NCBI GenBank assembly: GCA_037952775.1
Contig: JBANAY010000004.1
Coordinates: 5,890,001-5,954,000 of the forward strand
DNA length: 64,000 bases
Source: Clonostachys chloroleuca
Taxonomy: Eukaryota; Ascomycota; Sordariomycetes; Hypocreales; Bionectriaceae
Reading direction: 5' to 3'
The notes beneath the pieces were generated by a model. The model made no database searches, had not been told where the DNA came from, and was given only the letters and a program-made list of their open reading frames with translations. Both the position numbers and the translations under genes were made by a program. Position 1 is the first letter of the stretch; the number at the start of each line of letters is the position of its first letter. Positions 24,030 through 38,170 of this stretch are shown here, piece by piece.

Positions 24030-27000
24030 AATACTTCTAAGGGACTAACTATTTAGTAGATAATTAAATAACTTATACTATATATTAAAAATCTTAAGAG
24101 GAAATATTAGAAAGATTAAAGAGAAATTATTTATTTAATACTATTAGAATCTTTCTCTAAAGATATTTAGGAATTAGATATATTTAAAATCTAATTTTAA
24201 GCTTATTTTAAATTCTTTCTAATAAAGCTTAAGAAAAATAAAGATAGAATTAGATTTATAGGAATATATCTTACTAATACTATAGAATAATAATTCTAGA
24301 TATTCCTTTATAACTAGTATAATAATAAAGCTAAACTAGAAAATAGAGATTAAATAATAGTTAATATTCTTATAAGCTATAATAACTTTATTATTATACT
24401 TATAGAAGCCTTTAGGAAGATTAATTATAAATAATAAGCTATTAAGGAACTTAAGGATCTCTAATAGACTAGAGCTATCTTAAGCTATACTACTAAATTT
24501 AGAGAGGTTATATTCTACTTAGACTAGAATAATAGCTCTCTTAAAACTATATTCTATAATAGATTTAAAGATAAAGTTAAGAACTAACTCTTTAAAATAA
24601 ATAAACTAGATAATTTAATTAAATATATAGCTATAGTAGTATAAATTAATAACTATATTTATAAATAAAAACTATAAAAGAGAAAAGAATATAGTAATTA
24701 GAACTATATTAAAACTAATAAATCTAACTATAGAGTATAATATACCCTAATACTATCTATAGTATCTAGGATATATTTAGAATCTATAGAGCTAGGAGCT
24801 ATAGAAAAATATAAATACTATAACTATAATAAGATTAGATATATTTTATCTTAATATCTAAAGCTAAAAAAGTAAAAGAATTAGAAACCTACTAAAGAAA
24901 GTAAGAAATAGTTAGAAGTAGTTAAGAAAACTAATAAAAAGATTAAGGTTCTAAGTATAATATAGAGAACTGCTCTATAAGGAATACTTAATAATCTTAT
25001 ACTTTCTAGATTTAGTCTAATCTTAGTATCTATTTATATTTAGGTTCTAAGTAAAGATAAGAAATAGGAATATAACTTTATAAAAGATAATTAGAAGAGG
25101 ATTAGAAAAGAATTTAAAAAACTTAAGGAAAAATATAAAAAATAAGAAAGAAAAACTTATAAATATAAACTAATAACTAAGTATAAAGTAGTATTCTACT
25201 ATAAAAATAATTTTATCTTATACTTAACCTATAATAAGAAATACTATTAGGAAGTAAAAGAATAAATAACTATAGAATATAATAAGGTATATATCTATTA
25301 CTAACTAGTAATTTAGAAATAGAACCCTAATAATAATAACTAATTAGTAGTCTATAGAAGATAGCTAGTAGATATTATTAAAAACCTAAGAAGCTTATAA
25401 ATACTAGAATACTAGAAAAATATCTTAAAGAAAGATTATTTTAAAGAATTATAGATTATATATTATAACTATAGATACTTATTATACTAGTAAAAGAAGG
25501 TTAATTTTAATACCTTTCTATATATAGCTAGTACTATACTACTAAGATATACTATAGTATAAACTTAGTACTTTATAAATAAATAACTATTAGTTAGATT
25601 ATATACTATTTTAGAGAAAGACTTAGAAGAATATCCCTATAAGTATAATATAGAGGGAGAGTATATTAAATTATATTAGGATTTTAAATATAAAATCTAT
25701 TAGAACTCTAAGATTAAACTCTAGTATAAATAGAAGAATCTTAAAGAATAAGCAGGATAGTAATATAAGAAGCAAATTAAGTAATATCTTAATTAAGTAT
25801 ATATATACTATCTGAAAGTAAAATATAAAGTATTAGATCTAGCCTGATATAGTAATAATAATATAAATATTACTAAGTTATATTTAGAGCAGTATTAATA
25901 ATAGGAAGAAGAAGTCTGTAAATATTATAAATAAGGGTTACTATCTCTAACGGATAGTAAAGAAGAAAGTAAAGAAGAATAGGAAATAACCTCTACTAAT
26001 AAGTAAGAATAGAATAAGATATATAATAAACAGAGTATACTATTACTAATAAATAAAGTAGGAGATTAGATAAGGAAGTTCTAATAATATATACCTCAGA
26101 ATATAGACTAATCCTATACCCTAGAAGAACTTCTCTCCTATATACTATATAATATAAATTAGTATAAATAACTTTAAGAATAAGTTAACTAGGTAAAAAA
26201 TAATATAAACTACTATAATAGGGCTATAATATAATAGAAACTAGAGAACCCTAGAAGTAATTAAAATAGAAAGCTTATTTAATATCCTTATAGATATTAA
26301 GATTAAGGGGAACCAGCTTATAATATTTATTAACTATAGAGTATAGGAAAATTATATTTTACTTATAGTAATTAACTAACTCTACTTACTATAGAAAAGA
26401 AAGGAAGAAACCTATATAGTTATAAATATTAAAAGCTTAAAATTTAAATATAATAATAGGATTATTAACTCTAAGACTAATTATCTTATAATTAAAATCT
26501 AAGGAAAAAAATTAATATTATTTATAACTTAGTACTACTAGGAACCTATAATATAATATTAGGATTACTATAGCTTAGAAATATAAACTTACTAATAGAC
26601 TAGTTTACTAGCTATATAGAGTAAAAGAATACTTTTATAAACTTATATTAGAATTAATAGAAATTAAAATTTTATTAGATATTAGAAGAATAAGATAAAG
26701 CTTTAATAACTAAAGGTACTACTATAAAAACCCTAAATAATAACTTATAGTAATAAGTAGATATAGTAGTAATAGCCTTAATAGTACTATAACCTAGTAT
26801 AAAATAAAACTTATTATAGTAAGAGCTAAGATAAATAATATAAATCTTAGGCTAGATATAGAAATAGGAATAATCCCTAGATATATTTTTAATACTAATT
26901 AATTAGAATTAATTAATAAAAGAATAATAATAAGAATATAAAGTTAAATATAGTTAATAGTAAAAAGAAATAGAAAAGCTACTAATAAAACTAATTAATA

Positions 27001-29517
27001 GTATTAGAATCTAAGAATAGAATTAAATAATAAATAAATAAAAAGTATAATAGAATTAGAAATTAGATATATAGTATAAATACTAATACTCAGAAGAAAG
27101 CTAATAACTTAAAAATATTCCTAATAAATATAGGTATTTTAGTAAATTATTTTAAGAAATTCTTAAAATAGAGCTACTATAATATAGCTAGTAGGATTAT
27201 AAAATCTCTATTATTAAAGAAGGAGAACTAGATTTCTATAAACTATATAACCTTATAAAATCTTAGTTATAAATACTTTATAAATATATTAATAATATAT
27301 TAGTAAAAGACTATATATATCTATTAACTTTATCTATAGAATATCTTATAATATTTATATTTAAGAAGAAGAATAAACTCTATTTAGTTATTAATAATTA
27401 GTAATTAAATAAGATTATATATAAGAATAGAATACTCTTACTGCTAATTATAGAACTTAGAGATTAGTTATAGAGTAAATAGTAGTTTATAGTACTAGAT
27501 CTAAAGGGAGCTTATAACTTAATATAAATTAAGAAAAGAGATAAATAGAAAATAGTATTTAGAATAAAGTTTAATTTTCTATAAATACTTTATTATACTT
27601 TTCAGACTAATAAATATATTTATAATATTCTAATAAATAATTAATTAAGTACTCTAGGAGTATTTTAATATCTTTATAATTATTTATTTTAATAATATTT
27701 TAATATTTTCTAATAATCTAGAAATATATAAAGATTATATATATAAAATACTATAAAAACTATAAAATATAAATCTTCTAGTAGAATCTAAAAAAAGCTA
27801 TTTCTATATATAAGAAATTAATTTCCTAGGATATACTATTTAACTAAATAAAATATAAATAGAATCTAGTAAAATTAATATAGTTAAAAGTTAGAAAATA
27901 CTAAAAATTATTAAGGAAATATAAGCTTTTCTTAGATTTACTAATTACTATTAATAATTTATTAAGAATTATAGGAAAATTACTATATCTCTATATAATA
28001 TTATAAAAAAGAAAATTAAATTCTAATAGAATAATAAATAGTATAAAGTATTTTATAAAATTAAGAAATATATACTTTTAGAACCTATACTATAGATATT
28101 TAATTCTATAAGAAAAGTAGAACTTAAAACTAATACTTTAGACTTTATAATTAGTATATAAATTAGCTAGAAAAATAATAAAGAGAAATTATACTCTATA
28201 GTCTTCTATTTAAAGAAATTATATAGTATAGAACTTAATTACCCTATCTATAATAAGGAATTTATAATTATTATATATATATTTAAGGAATTTAAATATT
28301 ACTATTTAGAAATATAATATAAGGTTAAAGTATATATAGATTATAAAAATATTTAATATTTTACTATAACTTAATAACTTAATAGGAGATAAATATATTA
28401 TACTAAATACCTATTAAAATTTAATTATAAAATTATATATTAAAAAGGGTTAGAAAACAGTAGAACTAATACTTTTAGCTAAAAATCTAAATATAAATAA
28501 GTAGTTCCTAAAATAAATAGATAGTTATTTACTATAAATAATAAAGAATATTTAGTATAGAAAATCTTAGGTACTATACTATAAAAAATAATATATATAA
28601 AAGTCTAAATAAATACTATACTAGATATAAAGATAATATAATAAGATATAAGAATAGTATTTATTAAAGAAATCTATAAATACTTATTTTTAGAATATTA
28701 AAAAGTTAAAAAAATATTTAATAGAATAAAATAATACTATAATTACCCTAGTTTATAAAAAGATATATAAACTATAGTTTTAAAATATAATACTTATATC
28801 TAAATTAAGTTTATAAGATATAAACCCTATAGAGAACTTAAACTAGTATAAATATCAGAATAATTATAATAATTAATATTCTTTAATTATATTATTAAGC
28901 TACTATTATTAATAGAATCTATAATAAAAGTATAATATAATAATATCCTAATTATTATTAATAGACTTATAAAATATAGATACTTTATCTTATATAAGGA
29001 AATAAGCTCTATAGAAGATCTTATATATTAGTTCCTATAATATATAGTTAGTTACTATAGATTATCTAAAGAAGTAATTTTAAATAGAGGAATAATATTT
29101 ACCTTTAAGTTTTAGTAATTACTTATAGTATAAATAGATACTAAGTATAAGCTTTTAATAGCTTACTATCCTTAGAATAATAGATAAATAGAATATTTAA
29201 ACTAAATACTAGAATAATACTTATAAATATATATTAATTATAAATAAGATAATTAGATATAATTATTATTTATAGTATAAATTATATATAATAGTTTAGT
29301 ATAAGAATCTATCTAGTTTATATCTATATATATAAACTATAGCTATAAATTAGAATTCTAAAACTAATAAATACTTAATAAACTAAATATATCTATTACT
29401 ATATTTATAAAAGAAATATTATATTTATTATATATAGAAATAAAAATAGAATTAAAGTTTATTTAAGGAAGAATAAAAAAATATTATAATAATATAACTA
29501 AGTAATAAATTAAACTA
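24030..29517 (+). pseudogene. RIPped gag-pol relic of element 2, left part
   Basis: A zinc-knuckle ghost lies near 24800-24860, reverse transcriptase traces near 27360-27720, RNase H near 28110-28300 and integrase from about 28650. At 29517 the integrase is interrupted by the 5' LTR of element 3 and resumes at 37843. Confidence 0.75.
29513..29517. repeat. Target-site duplication of element 3, left copy
   Basis: AACTA immediately before the 5' LTR; the same five bases follow the 3' LTR at 37838-37842. The uninterrupted reading of element 2 needs only one copy. Confidence 0.85.
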
Positions 29518-29894
29518 TATTATAAATAAAGTATATACCTACTATATTATATAGTATACCCTACTTTTCTTACTAATAAGAGATAGATTACTCTGGATTA
29601 TTAGTAAGCCTAAATAATTCTCAGCTAAAACTTACTCTAGATTATTAGTAAGCTACTATAAGCCCCTAGTATATATATATATTTATTTTACTAGATAGAA
29701 TACTCTTTTAGATAGTTATTAATAATATTATCTATATATCTATTATTACTAGCTCTATAATACTTATATATTAATAATAACTTATATTATACAGCCTAAG
29801 ATAATCTAATTATACTACTTAGAATAATACTCTAATTAGTTTAATCCTAATCTACTCTAGACCCCTATTCAGTATAAGTTATCTAACTATTATA
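29518..29894 (+). repeat. 5' LTR of element 3
   Basis: 377 bp, the same length as the 3' LTR at 37461-37837. It differs from that copy mainly by C/T and G/A changes, as expected from RIP. Confidence 0.9.
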
Positions 29895-30042
29895 TATTAA
29901 TAACTCTTATTTAGCTAATTATCTTATCTTAATTACTATATAATAATAAAGAAGATATTATAGCTACTATAGTACCCTAAGCCTAGTAACAGTATACTCC
30001 TGCTGCTAATAATAACCTACCTGCTCTAACTATTAAGGATAA

Positions 30043-30906
30043 TGTTGAATTGAGAGACTATAGCCACTATAAGTTAGTGACCGTATCGCTATAAGTTAGC
30101 GGTTACAACCACTAACCTCTAGCGGTCGCAACCACTAACTGTTAGCGATTGCTATCCCCTGTAACAGCTAGCCAATAGCGATTGAGACCGCTATCCGATA
30201 GCGACTACGATCACGAGCCAATAGCGGTTGCAGCCACTGTGGGTCAGTGGCTACAGGCCGCTATGACCGCTACGGCTTAGCAGGCTCCAGTTCCTCTTTA
30301 GGGCTAGGAGCGTCAGCAGCGTTATTTATAGGTTATTAGGCTATATTAGCCTAAATAAGGGTCTAGAAAATTCAGGAAAAAATCTGAGTAACTTCTAGTA
30401 GCCTAACCTATACCCAAGCTACCCTATAACCAACCTACCCTAGACTAGACCTTAGATCTTAGATATCTCTTTCAGCTTTAAAGATAAGATATCTAATATC
30501 TATACTTAACTGATCAGCTTAACTAGCTCTTTCAGATAAAAGTGGGTCTTAAAAAGGTTATATATATCTATCTTATGGTTTGGTAGTTGTGAGTCGATTT
30601 TTTAGATTTCCTATAGTAATGAATTTTGCGGAAAATCAAAAGTGGCCTGGGAAGCTGCTGTAGCGGGTTTTAGAGTAGTTTTTAGTCGGTAGACCTATGA
30701 GAGAAATTGGTATATTTTTCCGGTTCCTCTCACCAAAATAAGATCCTTTTGCGCTATAAAATGCACTATAAACCGACTTTCTAGTGTGAAGTTTGACTAA
30801 GTTATAGAGGAGTGTTCGCTATAAGTTAGAAGCTAAAATTTCCACTGCTGCTAGTTATAGCGGTCTCAAGGCCTAATACACCTTGTAGGCCACTGTAATT
30901 TCAACA
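30043..30906. mobile_element. 864-bp TG...CA insertion, probably a solo LTR
   Basis: This segment interrupts the early internal region of element 3 and is absent at the matching place in element 1 (near 18770). It is flanked by GATAA at 30038-30042 and 30907-30911. Its ends are the short inverted pair TGTTGAA and TTCAACA. TG...CA ends, a 5-bp duplication and a length near 0.9 kb suit a solo LTR; a non-autonomous DNA transposon is less likely. Unlike the host element it keeps many CG, CA and TG dinucleotides, so it arrived later or escaped RIP. The first 240 bp contain imperfect repeats around the motif tagcggttgcaaccacta. A TATA-like run lies near 30560. Confidence 0.8.
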
Positions 30907-30911
30907 GATAA

Positions 30912-33900
30912 TACTATAGATAAAGATAGTAATAATAGTAGTAAGGATAATAATAACTATACTAAGGAAATATAGCTCTTATAAGATTAAGTTAATCAGC
31001 TTAATATATACCTTATAGATATTTACTAGGAGTTAGCTAATATAATAGCTCTTATAGTATAGTAAGCTGCTATAAATACTAATATCTATATATAAGCTAT
31101 AACTACTGTTTAAGGAAGAGAGCTAGGATAACTACTTAAGCTATTACTATCTGAAATATTTAATAGAACCTAAGATAAACTCTAAGGATTTATAACTTAA
31201 TTCTAAGTATATTTTAATTACTTTCCTATTATACTTAATACTAGTAAAAGGAAGATTATATATATCTACTTATAACTTAAAGGAGTTATACTTAACTAGT
31301 TTAAACCTATTATAAGGGAATACTTTAGTAGATAGGGAAACTAATAAACTATTAATATTATAATAAGTTTTAATTACTTTATAGAAGTTCTTAAGTAAAC
31401 CTTTAGTATTTAAGATAAGAAGTATAAGGTAGAATATAAGATTAATATACTTACTTAGAAAGAATTATATTTAACCTTTAGTACTTACTACCTCTAGCTA
31501 CTAGCTAAAACTAGATAGAATAAGGAATATACTATATCTTACTACTTTAACTAACTTAAAAGAGAAGTTTAGAATAAACTCTATAAGGAAAACAGGCTAG
31601 TAAGTATTTATAAGTATATAACTATAGCTATAAGAATTAATAATTAATAGTACTAATAGTAAACTTATAAATAGTAAATAACCTATTTTACTAATACTAG
31701 GAAACTATAATAATAGTATACTGTAATCTCTGGAATATATATAGGACCTATAGAGCTAGGAGTTATAGAGAAATATAAATACTATAATTATAATAAGATT
31801 AGATATATTTTACCCTAATATTTAGAACCTAAGAAAGATAAGAAGAAAGATTAAAAACCTGCTAAGGATAGTAAGAAATAATTAGAGGTAATTAGGAAAA
31901 CTAATACTAAGGTTTTAGAAATAATATATAAGATTAATTAGGAAGGAACCCCTATAAATATTATAATTCCTGAATTTCCCTTAAGAAGTATACCTATCTT
32001 CAGAGAAGTACTAGAACCTGAGGAGTATATAGAACTTAGTATAGTTAGGAAATAATAAGAAGAAATCTAATAGATCTTTTAAAAGCTTAAAGAAAAGCTT
32101 AAATAAGGGGAATAAGTCCTAGGATTTAAACTATCTACTAAATATAAGTATATATTCTATTATACTAACAGAGTTATTCTATAAAATTCTATAGAAAAGA
32201 AATAATATTAGTAGATAAGGATAGAAATTAAAGCTGAATATAATAAACTCTATATATATTATTAAAAGAAGATATAAGAATAGTACTTAAATATATTAGA
32301 AGAACTAGTTATTTTTAGGAATAATACTATTAGTACTCTATAATATAGTAATAGTATATATAAAATACTAACCTATATAAAAACTATATAGATATATAAC
32401 TACTCTTTAGAATCCTAGATAACTTACTATAATAACTATTACCTAAAGTATTAGATAGAAAAGGTAAAGAATAATTTCTTTCTATACCCTAATAGAAGAA
32501 TACCTAATAAGTATACTATAGAATAAATATAATAATTTATATACTAATAATATAGTATAAAATAATATACTACCTTTAAGGAAGATCTAGAAGAATACCC
32601 TAAAGAATATACCTATAGTAAACTACTAGCTGAATTATATCTAGAGCTAAGGTATAAGGTTTATAAGAAAGCTAAGATTAAACTATAGTATAAAAATAAG
32701 GACCTCAAAGATTAAGTAATAGCTGAATATAATAGTTAAATTAAATAATATTATAATTAGAAGTATAGAAACTATTTAGAAGCTAAAATAATAGTATTAG
32801 AACTAGCTAAATATAGTAATAATAATATAAACCCTGCTAAATTATACCTTTAGTAGTACTAGTAATAAGAAGAAGAAATAAGATAATACTATAAATAAAG
32901 TATACTATCTCTAATAGATAGTAGAGAAAGTAGTAATATAGAGGAATAAGAAATTACCTTTACTAATAAAAAAGAATAGGATAAAGCCTACTCTAATAAT
33001 AGAATACCTATAATTATTAATAAACTAAATAATTAGAAAAGGAAATATAAATAATTTATCTCTAGCTATATAGATAAAACTAAGAACCCTTATAAATATC
33101 CTGAAATAGGTATTTAAGAATAAAGAAGAGTAAGAATAGCTTAAATAATAAGTTAACTAGGTAAAAAATAATATAAACTATCTATAATAGGGCTATAGTA
33201 TAGTAAAATAATATTAAATCAGAAGACCCTAGGAGCTATTAAGAGAGGAAATTTAATTAATATTATTATAGATATTAAGATTAAGGGATATTAGCTTATA
33301 GTATAGATAGACTATAGAGTATTATATAATTATATCTTACTAGTAATAATTAACTAACTCTACTTATTATAAAGAATAAAGAAGAAGTTCTATAATATTA
33401 TAACTCCGGATAGAATATTATTTAAGTATAATAATAGAATTATTAACTCTAAGACTAATTATCTTATAACTGAAATATAAAGGAAAGAATTTAATATTAT
33501 ATATAATTTAGTACTATTAAATTCCTATAATATTATATTAGGATTACTATAGCTAAGAGATATAAACCTACTAATAGACTAGTTTACTAGCTATATAGAG
33601 TAGAGGGATACTCTTATAAACCTATATTAGAATTAATAGAAATTAAAATTTTATTAGATATTAGAAGAATATAATAATTCCTTAATAACTAAAGGTACTA
33701 CTATAAAAAACTAAAGTAATAACTTATAATAATAAGTAGATATAGTAGTTATAGCCTTAATAGTACTATAACCTGGTATACTAAAGAATCTATCCTGCTA
33801 AGAATTATAATAAATAAAATAAATCTTAGACTAGATATAAAAATTAGAATAACCTCTAGAAATAAACTTTATTAATTAGATATATATAATAAATTAATAA

Positions 33901-36800
33901 AAATATAATTATAATATTAAATTTAATCTATAGTATAAATAAGTAAGAAAAAAATAGCTATAAAAAAATAAAGAAAAATACCTTAAAAGAGGAAGACTAG
34001 ATTATATTCTGAAGAAATACTAGAAATATAATAAGTTATTTAAAGAAACCTTAGAAACTGGATTACTATAATATAGTTAATAGGATTATAAAATCTCTAT
34101 TATTAATAGAGGAGAACTAGCTTTTTATAAACTTTATAACCTTATAGAACCCCAGTTATAAATACTCTGTAAATATATTAATAATATATTAGTAAAAAGC
34201 TATATATAATTATTAACTTTATCTATAGGATACTCTATAATATTTATATCTAAGAAAAATAGTAAACTCTATTTAGTTATTAACTATTACTAGCTAAATA
34301 AGATTATATATAAAGACAGGATACTCTTACTACTAATTATAGAACTTAGAGACTAGTTATAGAGTAAATAGTAGTTTACTATACTAGATCTAAAGGGAGC
34401 TTATAACTTAATATAAATTAAAAAAGAAGATAAATAGAAAATAGTATTTAGAATAAAGTTTAGCTTATATAAGTATCTTATTATACCCTTCGGACTAATA
34501 AATATATTTATAATATTCTAATAAATAATTAATTAAGTACTCCAGAAGTATCTTAATATCTTTATAGTTATATATCTTAATAATATTTTAATATTCTTAG
34601 ATAATCTGAATATATATAAGGAATATATATATAAAGTTCTAAAGAAACTAGAAGATATAAATCTCCTAGTAGAACCTAAGAAAAGTTAGTTTTATATTAA
34701 GGAAGTTAATTTCCTAGAATATACTATTCAGCCTAATAAAATATAAATAGAAAAAAGTAAAATTACTATAGTTTCTAAATAGAAGGAACTAATAAATATT
34801 AAGAAAGTATAAGCCTTCCTCGGATTTACTAATTACTATTAATAATTTATTAGGAATTATAGAAAGATTACTATACTATTATATAATCTAACTAAAAAGA
34901 ATAAAGAATTTTAATAGAACTTAAAATATTAATAAGTATTTACTAATATTAAACTCTGTATAACTAATAAACCTATACTATAGATATTTAATCTAAATAA
35001 GGAAGTAGAACTTAAAACTAATACTTTAGACTTTATAATTAGTATATAAATTAGCTAAAGAGATAATAAAGGTAGACTATACCCTATAGTATTCTATTTA
35101 AAGAAGCTATATAGTACAGAACTCAACTACCCTATCTATAATAAAGAATTTATAGTAATAATATATATATTTAAAGAATTTAAATACTACTGCCTGGGAA
35201 TATAATATAAGGTTAAGGTATATACAGATTATAAAAATATTCAGTATTTTACTATAACTTAATAACTTAATAGATAATAAATATACTATACTGAATATTT
35301 ATCTAAGTTTAACTATAAAATTATATATTAAAAAGGTTTAGAAAACAGGAGAGCTAATACCCTCAGCTAGAAATCTAAATATAAACAGGTAGTTCCTAAA
35401 ATAAATAAATAACTATTTATTATAAATAATAAAGGATACTTAGTATAGAAAACCTTAGGTACTATACTAAGGGAAATAGTATATACTAAAGTCTAGATAG
35501 ATACTATACTAGATATAAAGATACTATAGTAAGATATAAGAATAGTACTTATTAAAGAAATTTATAAGTATTTACTCTTAGAATATTAAGGAGTTAAGAA
35601 AATATTCAATAGGATAAAATAATATTATAATTACCCTAGTCTATAAAAAGATATATAAACTGTAGTTTTAGAATATAATACTTATATATAAATTAAATCT
35701 ATAAGATATAAACTATATAGAGAACTTAAATCAGTTTTAATATCAGAATAACTATAGTAATTAATATCCTTTAACTATATTATTAAGTTACTATTATTAA
35801 TAGAACCTATAATAGGAGTATAGTATAATAGTATTCTAGTTATTATTAATAGACTTATAAAGTATAGGTATTTTATTCTATATAAGAAAGTAAGTTCTAT
35901 AGAAGACCTTATATACTAATTCCTATAATATATAGTTAGTTACTATAGACTACCTAAGGAAATAATCTTAGATAGAGGAATAACTTTTACCTCTAAATTT
36001 TAGTAATCCCTTATAGTATAAATAGATACTAAGTATAAGCTTTTAATAGCTTACTATCCCTAGAGTAATAGATAAATAGAATATTTAAACTAGATATTAG
36101 AATAATACCTATAAGTATATATTAATTATAAATAAGATAATTAGATATAACTATTACTTATAGCTTAGATTATATATAATAGTTCAGTATAAGAATCTAC
36201 CTAGCTTATATCTATATATATAAACTATAGTTATAAACTAGAATTCCAGAACTAATAAATATTTAATAGACTAGATATATCTACTACTATACTTATAAAA
36301 GAAATATTATATTTATTATATATAGAAATAAAAATAGAATTAGAATTTATTTAGAAAAGAATAAAAAAATACTATAATAAAATAAGATTAAAGGGACTAA
36401 TCTTAAAAGAGAGAGATAAAGTCTACCTACTTTATAAAAATATTATAATAATATAACTAAGTAATAAATTAGACTATAAAAAACTTAAACTATTTAAAAT
36501 TAAGAATAAAAAATCAGATACTAACTATAAACTATTACTACTAGATATAATATATATCTACCTAGTTTTTTATATCTTATTACTTAAAAAAGTATTAAAA
36601 AATACTCTGGATTAAGATTATCTAATTAAGATCTATAAAGAAAAATATAAGCTAGAAAAAATACTAAAGAAAGAAGTTAGAAATAGATAAATACTCTACT
36701 TTATTAAATAGAAGGGATATACTAATAAAGATAATACCTAGGAACCTACTAAGTACCTGAAGAACTACTAGAAGCTTGTCCGATAGTTCTACTAGTAATA
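30912..36800 (+). pseudogene. RIPped gag-pol relic of element 3
   Basis: Traces in order: a CCHC zinc knuckle near 31765-31815, an aspartic-protease-like stretch near 33250-33350, and reverse transcriptase near 34195-34640 with the YLDD box mutated near 34571-34595. RNase H follows near 35000-35260, the integrase zinc-binding region near 35540-35700 and the integrase core near 35720-36250. A chromodomain ghost lies near 36690-36790, where K-G-Y-T-N-K-D-N-T then E-P-T-K-Y-L can be read across tryptophan-to-stop changes. The frames contain dozens of stops. Confidence 0.8.
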
Positions 36801-37460
36801 TTAAGAAAAAAGGAAGGATTAGAGAAATCAGGGAGAATTAAAGTCTAATTAATAATCCCTACAGTATTAAGTAACTACACTATACTAATAGCTTATTACT
36901 CCTCTAAGATTACCTCCTCCTGAGTATAAATACTATCCTGTTTATCTAAATTATATACCCTATAATAAAATAAATACTAGGATTTCTCCCGAGCTACCTA
37001 ATACTAGTAATAAAGATAAGAAACCTTTACTAAGGCTTTTTAGAGAGCTAGCTCGGATAAAGCTAATTTATTTTCTAAATACTACTCTTCAGTAATTGAA
37101 TATTTTACTATATATAAAATTAGTAGGAATCAGAAAAATAAGGAATAAAAATTATATATACTGAGATACTATCTTAATACTATTATAAGATTAACCCAGC
37201 TTTATATACTCTCTATAGTAAGAAAAAGCTTTAATTATATAATATATCTTCTTATACTTAAAGCAATTTAAGTAAGATATAGTTTTAATACCTATCTCTT
37301 TAATCAGGGATATAAGATACTTATATTATTATAATTTCTTAGATAAAGATTATAATATAGTTAGTAATATACAGAATAAATTAAGAATAAAGAAATTATA
37401 TACTAAATATTAGCTATAAAAACTAGTCTTAAGGATAAAACTAATAGGGAGGGAGTAATA
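36800..37460 (+). other. 3' non-coding part of element 3
   Basis: AT-rich sequence between the chromodomain relic and the 3' LTR. It has no recognisable domain and ends in the purine-rich tract that would have primed plus-strand synthesis. Confidence 0.55.
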
Positions 37461-37837
37461 TATTATAAATAAAGTATATACCTACTATATTATATAGTAT
37501 ACCCTACTTTTCTTACTAATAAGAGATAGATTACTCTGGATTATTAATAAGTCTAAATAATCCTTAATTAAAACTTACTCTAGATTACTAGTAAGCTACT
37601 ATAAGCCCCTAGTATATATATATATTTATTTTACTAGATAGAATACTCTTTCAGATAGTTATTAATAATATTATCTATATATCTATTATTACTAGCTCTA
37701 TAATACTTATATATTAATAGTAACTTGTATTATACAGCCTAAGACAACCTGATTATACTACTCAGAATAATACTCTAATTAGTTTAACCCCGACCTACCC
37801 TAGACCCCCGTCCAGTATAAATTATCTAACCATTACA
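37461..37837 (+). repeat. 3' LTR of element 3
   Basis: 377 bp, ending in CCATTACA and followed by the target duplication AACTA (37838-37842). The last 100 bp keep more G and C than the 5' copy, so the two LTRs mutated unequally. Confidence 0.9.
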
Positions 37838-37842
37838 AACTA

Positions 37843-38170
37843 TAAAAAACTTAGACTATTTAAAATTAAGAATAAAAAATCAGATATTAACTATAAACTT
37901 TTATTACTAGATATAATATATATCTACCTAGTTTTTTATATCTTATTATTTAAAAAAATACTAAAAAATACTTTAGATTAAGATTATCTAATTAAGATCT
38001 ATAAAGAGAAATATAAACTAGAGAAAATACTAAAAAAGAAAATTAAAAATAAATAAATATTCTATTTAATAAAATAGAAAGAATATAATAAAAAAGATAA
38101 TATATAGGAACTTACTAAATATTTAAAGAACTATTAGTAGTTTATTTATTAGTTTTACTAGAAGAAGAAG
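37843..38170 (+). pseudogene. Integrase C-terminus and chromodomain relic of element 2
   Basis: This continues the integrase reading that stops at 29517, matching element 3 near 36475-36800. A chromodomain ghost lies at about 38055-38165. It is the key evidence that element 3 inserted into element 2. Confidence 0.75.

Larger units (their letters stand above)
29518..37837 (+). mobile_element. Element 3: complete RIPped chromovirus with target duplication
   Basis: This is a structurally complete LTR retrotransposon of 8320 bp, or about 7.45 kb without its own insertion at 30043-30906. Both LTRs are 377 bp (29518-29894 and 37461-37837). The flanking 5-bp duplication AACTA occurs at 29513-29517 and 37838-37842. 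A purine-rich tract (aatagggagggagta) precedes the 3' LTR. The order gag, protease, reverse transcriptase, RNase H, integrase, chromodomain places it in the chromovirus branch of Ty3/Gypsy. RIP has destroyed all frames, so it is not autonomous. Confidence 0.92.

Noticed and set aside
30043..30906. Non-autonomous DNA transposon (MITE-like) reading of the insertion
   Set aside because: The inverted ends are only about 7 bp and are of TG...CA type with a 5-bp duplication, which fits an LTR better; not fully excluded.
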